Shown: positions 44,645-55,272 of the stretch, piece after piece
How positions within the stretch are numbered: position 1 is the first letter of the stretch
How the letters are laid out: every line of letters starts with the position of its first letter
Assembly (NCBI GenBank): GCA_037043455.1
Contig: JAWPHD010011222.1
Location: 1 to 64,000 of the forward strand
Direction of reading: 5' to 3'
DNA from: Cyrtodaria siliqua
Taxonomy: Eukaryota; Mollusca; Bivalvia; Adapedonta; Hiatellidae
DNA: 64,000 nucleotides
Translations under genes and position numbers: made by a program
Notes under the pieces: generated by a model
Told to the model about the DNA's origin: nothing
Database searches by the model: none
What the model saw: the letters and a program-made list of their open reading frames with translations, nothing else

Positions 44645-45040
44645 TCATAATTTTGATAGAGCATCATCAATTAAACTGACCAATCAGTGACCAGAAATAA
44701 GATCTACCTAATTCATTCTGGTAGGTAATTAGGTAGGTCTGGTAGGTGATAAACTCGGTCTTTATCCTTGATGTTCAACCAAGTTTACTTTTAAAATTAA
44801 GGTATCTACAATGTGATTCTTTTAAAACCCTGCATATTTCATGCACATTCATGCAAACTGATTCAACATACATATCTTTCAAAATCAAAACCTTGAAAAT
44901 TATCATCTTTTTACTTGGTCAAATATTTTTATTTTACTATAGAACCTAAGGATAATAACCAAGTAACACAAATTTGATCACCTACTGAAAATAAGATAAA
45001 ATCTCAACATCTCTGCAATGAAAAATTATGAATAAGCTTG
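44645..45040 (-). mobile_element. Inverted, truncated copy of the 14.5-kb TA-element interior
   Basis: Minus-strand sequence matches about 14965-15335: TCAAGGATAAAGACCGAGTT, TTCTGGTCACTGATTGGTCAG and AAGATGATAATTTTCAAG are shared. The TIRs are missing at both ends, and a 27-bp local duplication of the CCTACCAGA region is present. Confidence 0.8.
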
Positions 45041-46416
45041 TCAACTTAGTCTTTTAAATTAAATGTTTTCATTATATCCTAAAATCCCCTGAAAAAATTC
45101 AATGACACCACATTTTCATTTGAAGAACTCAGATACAAGTCCCATAATTCTGTTCAGCAATTAAGTAGAATTATGCCTTTCATCTGAGTTTCCCAATAAA
45201 TAGACAAGGCCTCGAAAGTTGAGTGTCTGCACAGACGGGCGGTGCTTCTTGTTCTACATGTACAGTATGTAACTTTTATATTTGCAAATCAAAATGGGAA
45301 TAGTTTAAAGGAAATTGTTTTTGCATTCTTGTAATGTATTATTAAATTGTATTTAATGATATGAAAGCAGATTTAAAGTCCATAATTAAAGCATAATATA
45401 TTGAACATAAATTCATATTATATTAAAGTAAAAAAAATATATCTTAAAGGAACATAGTGCAATCATTAAATATTTTTCGTTATTCAGTGGATTGTTGGAA
45501 ATGTGGGTTTTGTGTCATTTTAGCACATGTTAGGCCGTTTATGAGTCTATGTTTAAAAATAAATAATTAAGGCTTTTGGTAGCGACAGCCCAGTCTCAGC
45601 AAAAAAACTTCTGTCCATCGGACATGGCGGAAAATACCCCTTAGTCAGCCCAAGTGTCCGGCCATTTTTATAATCTAAAACATAAAAAAATAACGTTTTA
45701 TTGCTTGTAATTTAAAGCCGTGTTTAGGGCAGGTTCCCGGATTCCTATGTATCCTTCCCCTCTCTCTGGGGCGGCTCTAAATAACCTATACTGTGTTGAT
45801 GAGCCGTTAAACATCATTCAATTCAAGCCATATTTGTTGATAAGTGTTTCCTTGATTAAAATTGGTCAGTTTGAATTTACACATTTTTTGGACGATTTAA
45901 ATATGCATTTCTGCTTTCGTACTGACATGAGAGGTCACACGAATTTGTCGCATTGAACTGAAGGGGAAAGATCACTTTCAATATTAAGTTTCTAACATTT
46001 GATTTCCTTTTCATATTCTTATTTTTCTATGAATTATTGCACATGTATAATCTTTTTCTGCCTTTAATTCATTAATAACAACTCAGTCTATATGTCATCA
46101 GAACACTTTACAGTAAAATTAAAAGAGAACGAACTTTTATTCATAAATGCAAGCTGCTAAATAACACTGTGAATGCATGCCTATTTTTGGATGGTTTATT
46201 TTGTGGGACCCAGTATGGTTTTTGATGTGCTTTGCGGCGCAATCCTAAAAAACAAAATGTACATAAAATAGCAAAGTAAATCAACCTTTTTTTAAGGATG
46301 GCCTTGTCTGTGTACAATTGACCAAGCATTTTATCTTGACTTTTAACCGAATGTCATGTGGACTTGAAAATGTTTTCGCGTAGACTGGCAGACCGCCCCA
46401 TTATTCCTGGGTAAAA
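45041..46416. other. Intergenic with a SINE tail at 45715-45832
   Basis: 45715-45832 (GGGCAGGTTCCCGGATTCCT to GATGAGCCGTTAAACATCAT plus TCAATTCAA) matches 48437-48538. The rest is AT-rich without a gene. Confidence 0.55.
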
Positions 46417-47312
46417 TCAGTACTGTATACCTCCTGCCATTTAGAACCAGTACTGTATACCTCCTGCCATTTAGAACCAGTGCTGTATACCTCCTGCCAT
46501 TTAGAACCAGTGCTGTATACCTCCTGCCATTTAGAACCAGTGCTGTATACCTCCTGCCATTTAGAACCAGTGCTGTATACCTCCTGCCATTTAGAACCAG
46601 TACTGTATACCTCCTGCCATTTAGAACCAGTACTGTATACCTCCTGCCATTTAGAACCAGTACTGTATACCTCCTGCCATTTAGAACCAGTACTGTATAC
46701 CTCCTGCCATTTAGAACCAGTACTGTATACCTCCTGCCATTTAGAACCAGTACTGAATACCTCCTGCCATTTAAAACCAGTACTGTATACCTCCTGCCAT
46801 TTAGAACCAGTACTGTATACCTCCTGCCATTTAGAGCCAGTACTGTATACCTCCTGCCATTTAAAACCAGTACTGTATACCTCCTGCCATTTAGAACCAG
46901 TACTGTATACCTCCTGCCATTTAGAACCAGTGCTGTATACCTCCTGCCATTTAGAACCAGTACTGTATACCTCCTGCCATTTAGAACCAGTAATGTATAC
47001 CTCCTGCCATTTAGAACCAGTACTGTATACCTCCTGCCATTTAGAACCAGTACTGTATACCTCCTGCCATTTAGAACCAGTACTGTATACCTCCTGCCAT
47101 TTAGAACCAGTACTGTATACCTCCTGCCATTTAAAACCAGTACTGTATACCTCCTGCCATTTAGAACCAGTACTGTATACCTCCTGCCATTTAGAGCCAG
47201 TACTGTATACCTCCTGCCATTTAAAACCAGTACTGTATACCTCCTGCCATTTAGAACCAGTACTGTATACCTCCTGCCATTTAGAACCAGTACTGTATAC
47301 CTCCTGCCATTT
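46417..47312. repeat. 30-bp minisatellite, about 30 units
   Basis: Unit TTAGAACCAGTACTGTATAC plus CTCCTGCCAT, in exact 30-bp register. Because 30 is divisible by three, the minus strand reads KWQEVYSTGS and the plus strand LYTSCHLEPV continuously; I do not regard either as a gene. The variant order TTAAAACC, TTAGAACC, TTAGAGCC, TTAAAACC at 46771-46890 recurs at 47131-47250, marking a 360-bp duplication. Confidence 0.97.
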
Positions 47313-47573
47313 GTAAGAAATATTGTTATGCAATAAAATCTCCACTTTAAAGCTGTAGCATGCTCAGTAGTAAATCAAGAATATTAATTTAATATGAGGA
47401 AACTGGACTATATAAATATTTTTATTCTTTAAGAATACAACCACTGCAATCTCACAAACACAGTGTCACATGCAGCGGAGTAGGACTCGTGACACAGTCA
47501 CCGCATATGGTAATGTGGCTCCATCACAAATGGAGTGTCTACTATAGAATTTGCAGCAACTCTGCAGTTAAGA

Positions 47574-47707
47574 AGGTTCTAGGCCCATTCTCCATATTTT
47601 ATCTTGATGTAAATGGAGGATGAGCCTGGCATGTTCATTCCTGTTAGGCATCATAACCTTAAAGGTTTTAACGTGTTGGTGCGCCTTAAAACCCAATTCA
47701 ATTCAAT
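47574..47707 (+). repeat. SINE body and tail (reference copy)
   Basis: GGTTCTAGGCCCATTCTCCA to GAGCCTGGCATGTTCATTCC, GTGTTGGTGCGCCTTAAAAC and CCAATTCAATTCAATT. It shows the uninterrupted form of the SINE split at 32262/37486. Confidence 0.7.
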
Positions 47708-48304
47708 TAATATTAGTGTTTCAAATACTGGACTAGATTAGTAGTTCTCAAAAAAATATTTTAAACCATGATTTTCATATATATTCCAAAAGTGTAGACG
47801 ACACATACCACTGCATGTACATGTTTAAAAATCAAGATTGCCGTTTGTCCCTTTATGATACATGCCGTTTCAGAAAAATAATATAGTAACACATGTAGCT
47901 TATATTAACATTAATAATGGATACAAATAAAATCATGTTCAGTGGATTATTTGTTTGTAGTTCTTTTTAATTACTAGTATATAGTGTATATGTTTATTAT
48001 TGTGAAAATGAGTTGTAATGGCATGTTCAGTCAGTATCGAATTATCCAACCTGTTGCCCAGGATCCCGTGATATTGACATGTCTGTTTATGGGCCCATTG
48101 GGGGATGGGGGCCGTATAGGTTACACTTTGTTGTGTCGTTCAATATTTTCACACTTGCATTTCATAAAAGCTTGTTTCTCAGACGCTGCATTGCACAATT
48201 CAATGAACTTTAACACGTTTTCTGGAACTCAGTATGACTTAGTTGTGCCCCCACTAATTGTTTTGTGTATGAGTTGACAGAATGAATTAAAACTTCTTAC
48301 ATCT
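47708..48304. other. No gene recognised
   Basis: A 97-codon frame (47984-48277, +) has no domain, signal or homology that I can recognise. Confidence 0.45.
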
Positions 48305-48538
48305 ATAATCTTCAAATTAACCCTTGGCTTCCCTTAGCCTCGTCCGTCTGATGGGGACGTAAACCGGGCGGTCCCGTGTATCGGTCTATCCTCCAAGCAT
48401 GTAAAGAACCGTAGGAATCTATTCATTAATAAGAGTAGGGCAGGTTCCCGGATTTCTATGTATCCTTCCCCTCTCTCTGGGGCGGCTCTAAATAACCTAT
48501 ACTGTGTTGATGAGCCGTTAAACAACATTCAATTCAAT
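48305..48538 (+). repeat. SINE with GATGAGCCGTTAAAC tail
   Basis: CTTAGCCTCGTCCGTCTGAT, GGTCCCGTGTATCGGTC and the tail TGTTGATGAGCCGTTAAACA followed by (ATTCA)n. The tail is shared with 45715-45832 and with about 33838-33880. Confidence 0.65.
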
Positions 48539-48695
48539 TCAAATTAACCCACTAGCCCAAAGCCCGAGGCTAGTAAACTGTCATTCAGACAAGTGAAAAT
48601 TCGGAAATTTATGTAGTCGGGCTAAATAAAAATTCTCGTCTTCAGTGAGTATATAAGAATTTAGGCTAATGACTTTGAAAATTTAAATCGAAGAC
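48539..48695 (-). mobile_element. MITE (CACTAGCCCG family), copy 3, inverted
   Basis: AAATTAACCCACTAGCCCAA to TTAAATCGAAGACTGC; the left end lacks the outer 6-7 bases where it meets the SINE tail. Confidence 0.65.
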
Positions 48696-49039
48696 TGCAT
48701 CTATACATGTATGTGTACATAGGCATTGCGTTCAAGATACATGTTATATAGAAATTAAAACAGTAAATGGTATTCATCATGTAGTGATAGTTCTACAGGT
48801 TATTATAAATATCTTGTGAAAGATACCCTTCCTTTGCCACTTCACGGGACTTATTTTACGTAAAGAAGTGTAGTCTATCCTCCGTTAAGAACCATAAAAA
48901 ACATTTGAATGTAAAATGGTACGCGTGATTTGACCCTGCTCTCTTGTGCGTCTCTAAATAACATAATGATGTTATCAGATCAGGACGGTGTCTTACTTCT
49001 AGTCGTGAGCTTTATAGTGCTGTAACATTGGAACTCCAT
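48696..49039. other. No gene; diverged SINE-tail sequence
   Basis: GTCTATCCTCCGTTAAGAAC (about 48872) and CGTCTCTAAATAACATAATG (about 48950) resemble the SINE at 48305. Confidence 0.35.
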
Positions 49040-49500
49040 ACCGTAGAAAATTACATGAAGCCCCATCCAGTCACATTATACCAAAACTGGGCTGACCAGT
49101 CCTAGAAATTCTCTCTCTCACCGCTGCGGGTTCGAATCCTACTGGGAACTCGACTTATAAGTGAGAAAGTGTCGATTCTTACTGATGGCGGGAGGTGTAC
49201 AGTACTGGTTCTACCCAGGAAAAGTGGGTGGTCTGCCTCCACCACAAAAAAATTGACCGTCATAAATAACCTTACGTGTTGAAAATGACGTAAAACACCA
49301 TACAAACAAAAAACAACAACTGGAAATTCTCTTTATATGCAGAGCATTTGAAGCAAAGGAGCTACTATCATTTTTATAAAGTATTCAGTATTACCAGGCC
49401 TTGATTGAACGCACGACATCTGGTGTGCACACCTGTTGCTGCTGTCAATCTAGAATCGACAAGCACGACATCTGGTGTGCACACCTGTTGCTGCTGTCAA
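49040..49500 (+). repeat. SINE cluster with tandem duplication
   Basis: CCATCCAGTCACATTATACC opens a SINE-like body, CTGCGGGTTCGAATCCTACT is a box B, and the GACGTAAAACACCATACAAA tail ends about 49320. The second part (49320-49500) contains a tandem pair of GCACGACATCTGGTGTGCAC followed by ACCTGTTGCTGCTGTCAATC, units of about 55 bp. Confidence 0.6.
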
Positions 49501-49605
49501 TCTAGAATCGACAGACTTTTAGCTTGTCTTTTGAAAAAATATTCACATTTAATTTAAATGTGAATCCTTTTTTAAAAGACAAGCTAAAAGTCTGTCGATT
49601 CTAGA
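49501..49605. repeat. 105-bp palindrome
   Basis: TCTAGAATCGACAGACTTTT with AGCTTGTCTTTTGAAAAAAT pairs with ATCCTTTTTTAAAAGACAAG and CTAAAAGTCTGTCGATTCTAGA. The centre is the palindrome ATTTAATTTAAAT. It begins at the last copy of the upstream 55-bp duplication. Confidence 0.9.
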
Positions 49606-49812
49606 TTTAAAAGGCACTGCAGTGAATTGAATCAAACCCCAAATTTAAAATATTTTTCCTAGTCTACTATTGTGCACATCTTGTGGATTTCTTACTATAA
49701 ATATTTGAATTAAATGCACCATAATTGGTGATAGATCATAGCTGAGTGGACAGCATTGTGGATCAAGTATCTATGGACAAGTCTTTGAACAAATCCTTGT
49801 CGTAGTTCGATG

Positions 49813-49977
49813 GTAGTCTCATTTATTTGACGTCTTTGGTGCTTTTTTTTTTTTTACATACGGACGTTTATAGATGCACCCTAACGTTAGACGGAGGATG
49901 GCACATATCAAAAATCCTCTTGCCGTTCGTAGACGTGTATTTTATGCGCTACCAAAGACGTCAAATAAATGAGACTA
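49813..49977. mobile_element. 165-bp MITE with about 25-bp TIRs
   Basis: AGTCTCATTTATTTGACGTC plus TTTGG at the left is matched by CCAAAGACGTCAAATAAATG plus AGACT at the right. The interior has GACGTTTATA and TAGACGTGTATTTTA segments. Target duplication is not certain. Confidence 0.8.
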
Positions 49978-51429
49978 GTACACGTGACAAAGAAACGAAT
50001 CTTCGAGCGTTGAAAAACAGTTTATGGCAAAATAATATAACTAGTGAGTTCATAAATAGGCACCGAAAGCGGTGGTAAATATATTTAAATTGTCCAGCAA
50101 TAATTCTTCCTCAAATATGGCTAATAATAAGTACATGTCTATTCGATAAAATACTCGAGCCAACAGGTGCGTGCTCAATCGCAGCATCTCGCCCACTTAA
50201 CGTTGTGGGACGAGTGACTTCCCTTGAAAGTAGTTCCTCAAATGAGTTGTTTCCCTTAAATTGGCTAAGCTAACGGAATTAACATACGATAACGTGATGC
50301 AAAGCCAAATCATCGCTCGGTAGTCCACTCAGCCTGTGAAATTTTACCACTCAACATCAAACTAATTGCAACAGAAATTATTTACTGATTTTCTGATAGT
50401 GACATATATTGCGAAAAATCACAAAAAAGTCTCGAAAAATCTAGATAGGGGAACTAAGTTTTTTATAGCTCCTATATTGACGCTTTTCATAAAACAACAC
50501 CAGATTTAGAGTTATTTGTAGCTGCTGCATTTTATTTGGAATAAGACATTTTAATGATGTATTACACTACACTATTAATATCTTAATTAATCATAACAAT
50601 TACATCTTTGAACAATTACAAAATACAGGTATATTTTAACCCTGTTTGTTGAAAAGTGCATATTGAATTACCCCACCCACTGAAATCACAATAGAGAAAT
50701 TGCATATCAAAGGTAATACTATGTTATATGCATTTCTTGTTACAGTTTAAGACAAATACTCAAATGAAGACTGATGACGAAGTGTTGGGTTAATATATTG
50801 TCCTCTATATGGTAGCCGTCGGCATTGTCGGCAGCTCTTAATATCCCATTGCTATCATCATTCCTTGATAATTATTTTTGGAAGAGTGAAAGATAAATAC
50901 TTAAGATTTATGGTAAAGCGCCGGGTTTTGGGGTGGGGGTGGGGTGTTTGAGTGGAGGGCGGATAATATATTGACCACTATATTGTAGCTGTCGGCAATG
51001 ATTTATTAGCGTTATTGCTAACCTTATTCGTAATGGTCATACCAACTTACGCTGTAACTGCGCACAATTATTCAAAACACCATAATAATAGTCATAATAG
51101 AGCTCAAAGGTTTTTTTAGACAATTCTTTAAATATATATAACTGTTCCTACACAAAACTATCATAACACCACGGGTAACTATCCTTATATAGTTTAGCAT
51201 TTATACTATAGTAATTGATGTTCAGCATACGTGTAAGTTATACTACTTCTATGCCATAATTCGCAATGTTAATTACTAGTATATCAATAACTCCTAGCTT
51301 TCACTATTGAATGATAATGCCAAATCTAGTACAACATCACAAAAAGCTTAAATACCCCTTACCGATTTATATATTATTTGCAACTTGATTTGCATGAGCA
51401 TTAGCCCTTTTTAGGGTAGATCATTAGAC
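49978..51429. other. AT-rich intergenic, no gene recognised
   Basis: Only a weak direct repeat is visible (TTAATATATTGTCCTCTATAT near 50791 and TAATATATTGACCACTATAT near 50966) and a G-rich run GGTGGGGGTGGGGTG at about 50934-50946. Confidence 0.5.
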
Positions 51430-51640
51430 ACATGATATGGTACCCCACCCAGTCACATTATACTGACACCAGGCGGACCAATCCTAGCACTACCCTTTAT
51501 ACGCTGATATGCTGAGCGTCAAGCAATGGAGCTACTAGTATCATTTTTCTAGTCATTGGTATGACCAGGCTGGGTATTGAACCTACGACATCCCGCATGC
51601 GAGGCGGATGATCTACCATTACGCCACCACTGTGGTTCTT
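51430..51640 (-). repeat. tRNA-derived SINE, minus strand
   Basis: On the minus strand: GAACCACAGTGGTGGCGTAA with TGGTAGATCATCCGCCTCGC (box A region), GTAGGTTCAATACCCAGCCT (box B), then a body ending at CAGTATAATGTGACTGGGTGG. The head matches the SINE at 32092, and the body matches the 49.04-kb SINE. Confidence 0.7.
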
Positions 51641-52754
51641 AGAATTTATAATTGTGTCATGCCAATCTGCAAGGTGAGGTGAAATACTAATACTGCCTAA
51701 TTACAAGTAGTTTTTATTAATGTTATAGGCATAGATATACACAATTTACTGTTCTGATTGATGCAAGTGGTCTATCAAGACACTACCACAACCTATCCTG
51801 GTCACCACTTATTATTAAAAGTGATATTTTCAATAATTAGTCATGTTACAAAATCACTAGAAGAGGATGCTGACATTTGAAACCTCTTCACTTATGTTCT
51901 CATAGTAAACTATTATTAATTTAGTCCATAATTTTGAGTAGAAAACATATTTAAGCCAGAAAATATTACCGCCAAATTTCGTGTTTATCTGATTTCCTTT
52001 CTGATTTTGAAATAATTTTACTTTTTTTGGTATGCTAACTTTTTAATGTTGATACATGTTTGTATACACCTATACTGCAAAATGACCCGTTGGCCCTGCT
52101 TCATAATAAGCAAGGTCATTCATAGGGCACAATGCAAAAGTGCACTAGTTCTTAAATGTGTTCGTGATACGAAATTGAAATGATACATTTGGCATATGTT
52201 TCAAAGTATTATTATATTATATCGAGTTGATTGCGTAGGCTCCTAAGTTATAAGTCTTCCACAAACTATGTTAACTATTTGATTTTGCGTTTGCATTAGC
52301 ATAGTCTGGTTGTAAGTTACTGTAAGGCTCTATGCATATAAACAGAGTAGTGACTGCATTAACAACATACAATTATGTTAAAGAAGAGTACCCCGCCAAA
52401 TAATGGCAAAATTTCACTACAAAACCGTTTATTAAAACTATCCACTGTTCAGGTCATATACTTACGTATATGTACCGATTAAACGTATTCACGGGTTCCG
52501 TTAATACTCCTGATTGAATATGCGTAAAAATAATTATGAGTTGATAACTCTTAATTTGACGCTGCAGTTTTGGAGTTTGTCCTGGCTGGTTAAAGCCGTT
52601 TATATTGTGTCTATAGAGTTTGGATTCTCAAAATGTGTGTTAGGATTCTCAAAATGTTTAAGCTATATACAGGTTTAGAAACGGTGTATGTTGTTAAATG
52701 TGCCACTTGAAGGGACTTGAACATGCCATAATCTGTCCTAAAAGTATATTAATT
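51641..52754. other. AT-rich intergenic, no gene recognised
   Basis: No long frame, tandem repeat or RNA signature is seen. Confidence 0.5.
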
Positions 52755-53035
52755 TAAACATATTTTATTGCCAATATATAGTCGCAAAAGGATTGGGCTA
52801 CAAGTTCTTACAACATAAGTTAATGCCCTTCCTGACAAAATAGTATACACACAAAGTTAGACAATTACATAGGTAAATATATATAACTTGCACATAATAT
52901 CATGATTAGAGAAAAGGTAGAGCAAGAAAAACTAGGAACTAGTGAAGAAAAAAGGAAAAAAGAAGAAGTATAGAGATTGTGTCAAGTTCGAAAGAAGAGA
53001 GTCAATCAGCATGAGTTGCAAAAGTAAATCTAAAT
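52755..53035 (-). other. 3' untranslated region of the minus-strand LINE
   Basis: Minus-strand sequence after the frame-corrected stop (53036) runs to TGTAAGAACTTGTAGCCCAA and then GGCAATAAAATATGTTTAAA, which includes an AATAAA close to the element's end. The 3' boundary is approximate. Confidence 0.5.
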
Positions 53036-55092
53036 CTAGGCAAACCTCCGTGTTTCTCTTATGTACATTTGCACTGCTTCGAAGAGAATTTGATTATCGT
53101 CATCCGACAAGTGTTCGCGACCAAAAAGTATTGTATTTAAATTTAATGGGTGAAATGTACGAGTTGACTGAAACAAACGAAGTCGTTGTGTACGAAATAA
53201 GTTACAGTTGAAAAAAAGTGTTCAGCGTCTTCTACTGCAGAACCACAATCGCAATTGTATGATTCTCGTAAATGGTTTAAATAAAGATCATTATTAAGGT
53301 TACTGCAATAATTTCGTATTCTGGCATGTAAAACAGCAAATAATCGTTGGCCAGTTAAGTAGTGTGTAGGAACTTTTGAGCTTGGAAAAACAAAACTTAA
53401 AAGTTTCCTCTTGAATATCGATATAGATTCTGAATTGCGTATATCTATTGGTAAGTTGTTCCAGAGATTAAGAGATGAAGGTACAAACGAGTTATTAAAT
53501 ATTTCAGTTCTACGAACAGTAGTGGCATAATTATCACTATTTCGAAGGTTGTACGAGCTCACTTGTCCTACCAATTGTGGGAACAGATTTGAAATATAGT
53601 TTGGAGTTGTTCCATATTTAACTTTGTATACTGTAATAAGCTTTTGCAGTTTTCTCCTATCTGAAAGAGAAATCCATCCTATTTCAGCTAATAAATGATG
53701 TATGGATACAGAACGAGTTAGTCCAGTTACTATGCAGGCTGCTTCATATTGTAATTTTTCCAAAGTATCTTTTTCGTATAAGGTACAACTATCCCATGTA
53801 ATGGAAGCATACTCAAAGATTGGACGCATATAGGATAAATAAATCTGATTAAGTGTTCTTCGAGATACTTTATATTTAAGCATTCGCATTAATCCTAATA
53901 CCTTTGTTGCGGAAGCAACAACATTTTTGATGTGCTCGTGCCATTTTCCATTATGACTAAGCGTTAAACCTAGGTGTTTATGGTGATCAACAAATGTCAC
54001 CTGGATATTATGAAGGTATAGAACTGGGCGACGATCATCTTCAGATAAAGAAAAGAACATTGCTTCTGTTTTATTGGGATTAAACTGGACAAGCCATTGG
54101 TTTGACCATTCAGTAATCATGTGTAAGTCGTGGTTTAAAATACGTTCCATGTCATCTATATTAGATGTGGAAATTGCTAACGAACTATCATCAGCAAATA
54201 AACGAGTAATACTAAGCATGCTTTCAGCAATATCATTTACGTATATTAAAAATAAAAGGGGCCCCAGAACAGACCCTTGGGGAACCCCGGCAGTTACAGT
54301 TTTTAACGCTGATGATGAAGTTCCTACACACACTCTTTGCGATCGGCTTGAAAGATAATCTGATATCCACGATAAAAGCTTACCATCAATACCATGTTGC
54401 TTAAATTTAAATAAGATACCTTTATGCCAAACACGGTCAAAAGCTTTAGATATATCATTAAAGACAATGCACATAAATTGTTTAGCATCGAATGCCTGAC
54501 ATATATGATGATACATATCGACAAGTTGGTAGGTTGTAGAATGACCCGGCAAAAATCCTGATTGATTCTTGAATATAAGATCATGCATGTGTAGAAAATT
54601 ATACACATGTTTAAAAACTATTCTTTCCATGACTTTGCCTACACAACTCAACAACGAAATTGGTCTATAATTTATAGGAATACTAGGATTCGATTTTTTG
54701 AACAATGCCATTACCATGGCACATTTCCATAAGTCAGAGAAAACACATTCATTTAATGATCTGTTAAAAAGTATATGTAACGGTTTTGAAATTGTATATA
54801 CAGTTTCCTTCAGCATTTTATGACTAATTTCATCCTCCCCACATGCTTTGTGTATCTCCAAAATCTTAATAACATCTACTATCTCACTTTCTTCAATGAA
54901 AATATTTTCTAGTTTTTCACCAGTTTTCGGTATAAAATTAGGTTGTTCAACATTTGAATCATCAACTGAAGCTATTGAAACAAAATAATCATTTAAGCAA
55001 TTTGCTTTATCTTGGTCAGTTATTGAGAATGACGTATCGCCATTTGGTAATGTCGTTTTATATAAAAGTATATTCCAAGGAGCAGGGGTCAT
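53036..55092 (-). pseudogene. Non-LTR retrotransposon ORF2 (reverse transcriptase), 5'-truncated with one frameshift
   Basis: A 649-residue open frame (53143-55092) covers the reverse transcriptase and C-terminal region. Visible motifs: NYRPISLLSC 141-150, NDISKAFDRVWH 212-223, GVPQGSVLGP 269-278 and catalytic FADD at 299-302. The tail has a CDCG...H zinc-like site (C614, C616, H624). At an A7 run (53211-53217) a one-base shift opens a better C-terminal frame (NLFRTQRLRLFQS...) that runs to a stop at 53036-53038, so one T on the coding strand appears to be missing. The endonuclease is absent, and a TAG lies a few codons upstream of the first Met, so the element is 5'-truncated. Motif style is Jockey/CR1-like and distinct from the 13-kb copy. 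Confidence 0.8.
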
Positions 55093-55272
55093 ATTGGTTA
55101 TATTTTTCTAGCAACGAATTGCCAAACGTCTATGCAAGTCAAGTTTGTTACAAGGGACAGTATACATGTAAGTGATCACAGTTATAATCTAAAATATGTT
55201 GTATTATGACTATAATTTTGTACTGACAATAGTTTGTGCACAACAATACTGTAATTTTGTATTGCAAATAAA
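55093..55272. other. Short AT-rich spacer
   Basis: Separates the 5'-truncated LINE from a family 1 Helentron-like element. Confidence 0.5.

Noticed and set aside
46401..47345. A 314-codon minus-strand frame and a 278-codon plus-strand frame of repeated decapeptides
   Set aside because: The 30-bp period is divisible by three, so both strands are open by arithmetic; no start context, domain or flanking exon supports a gene.
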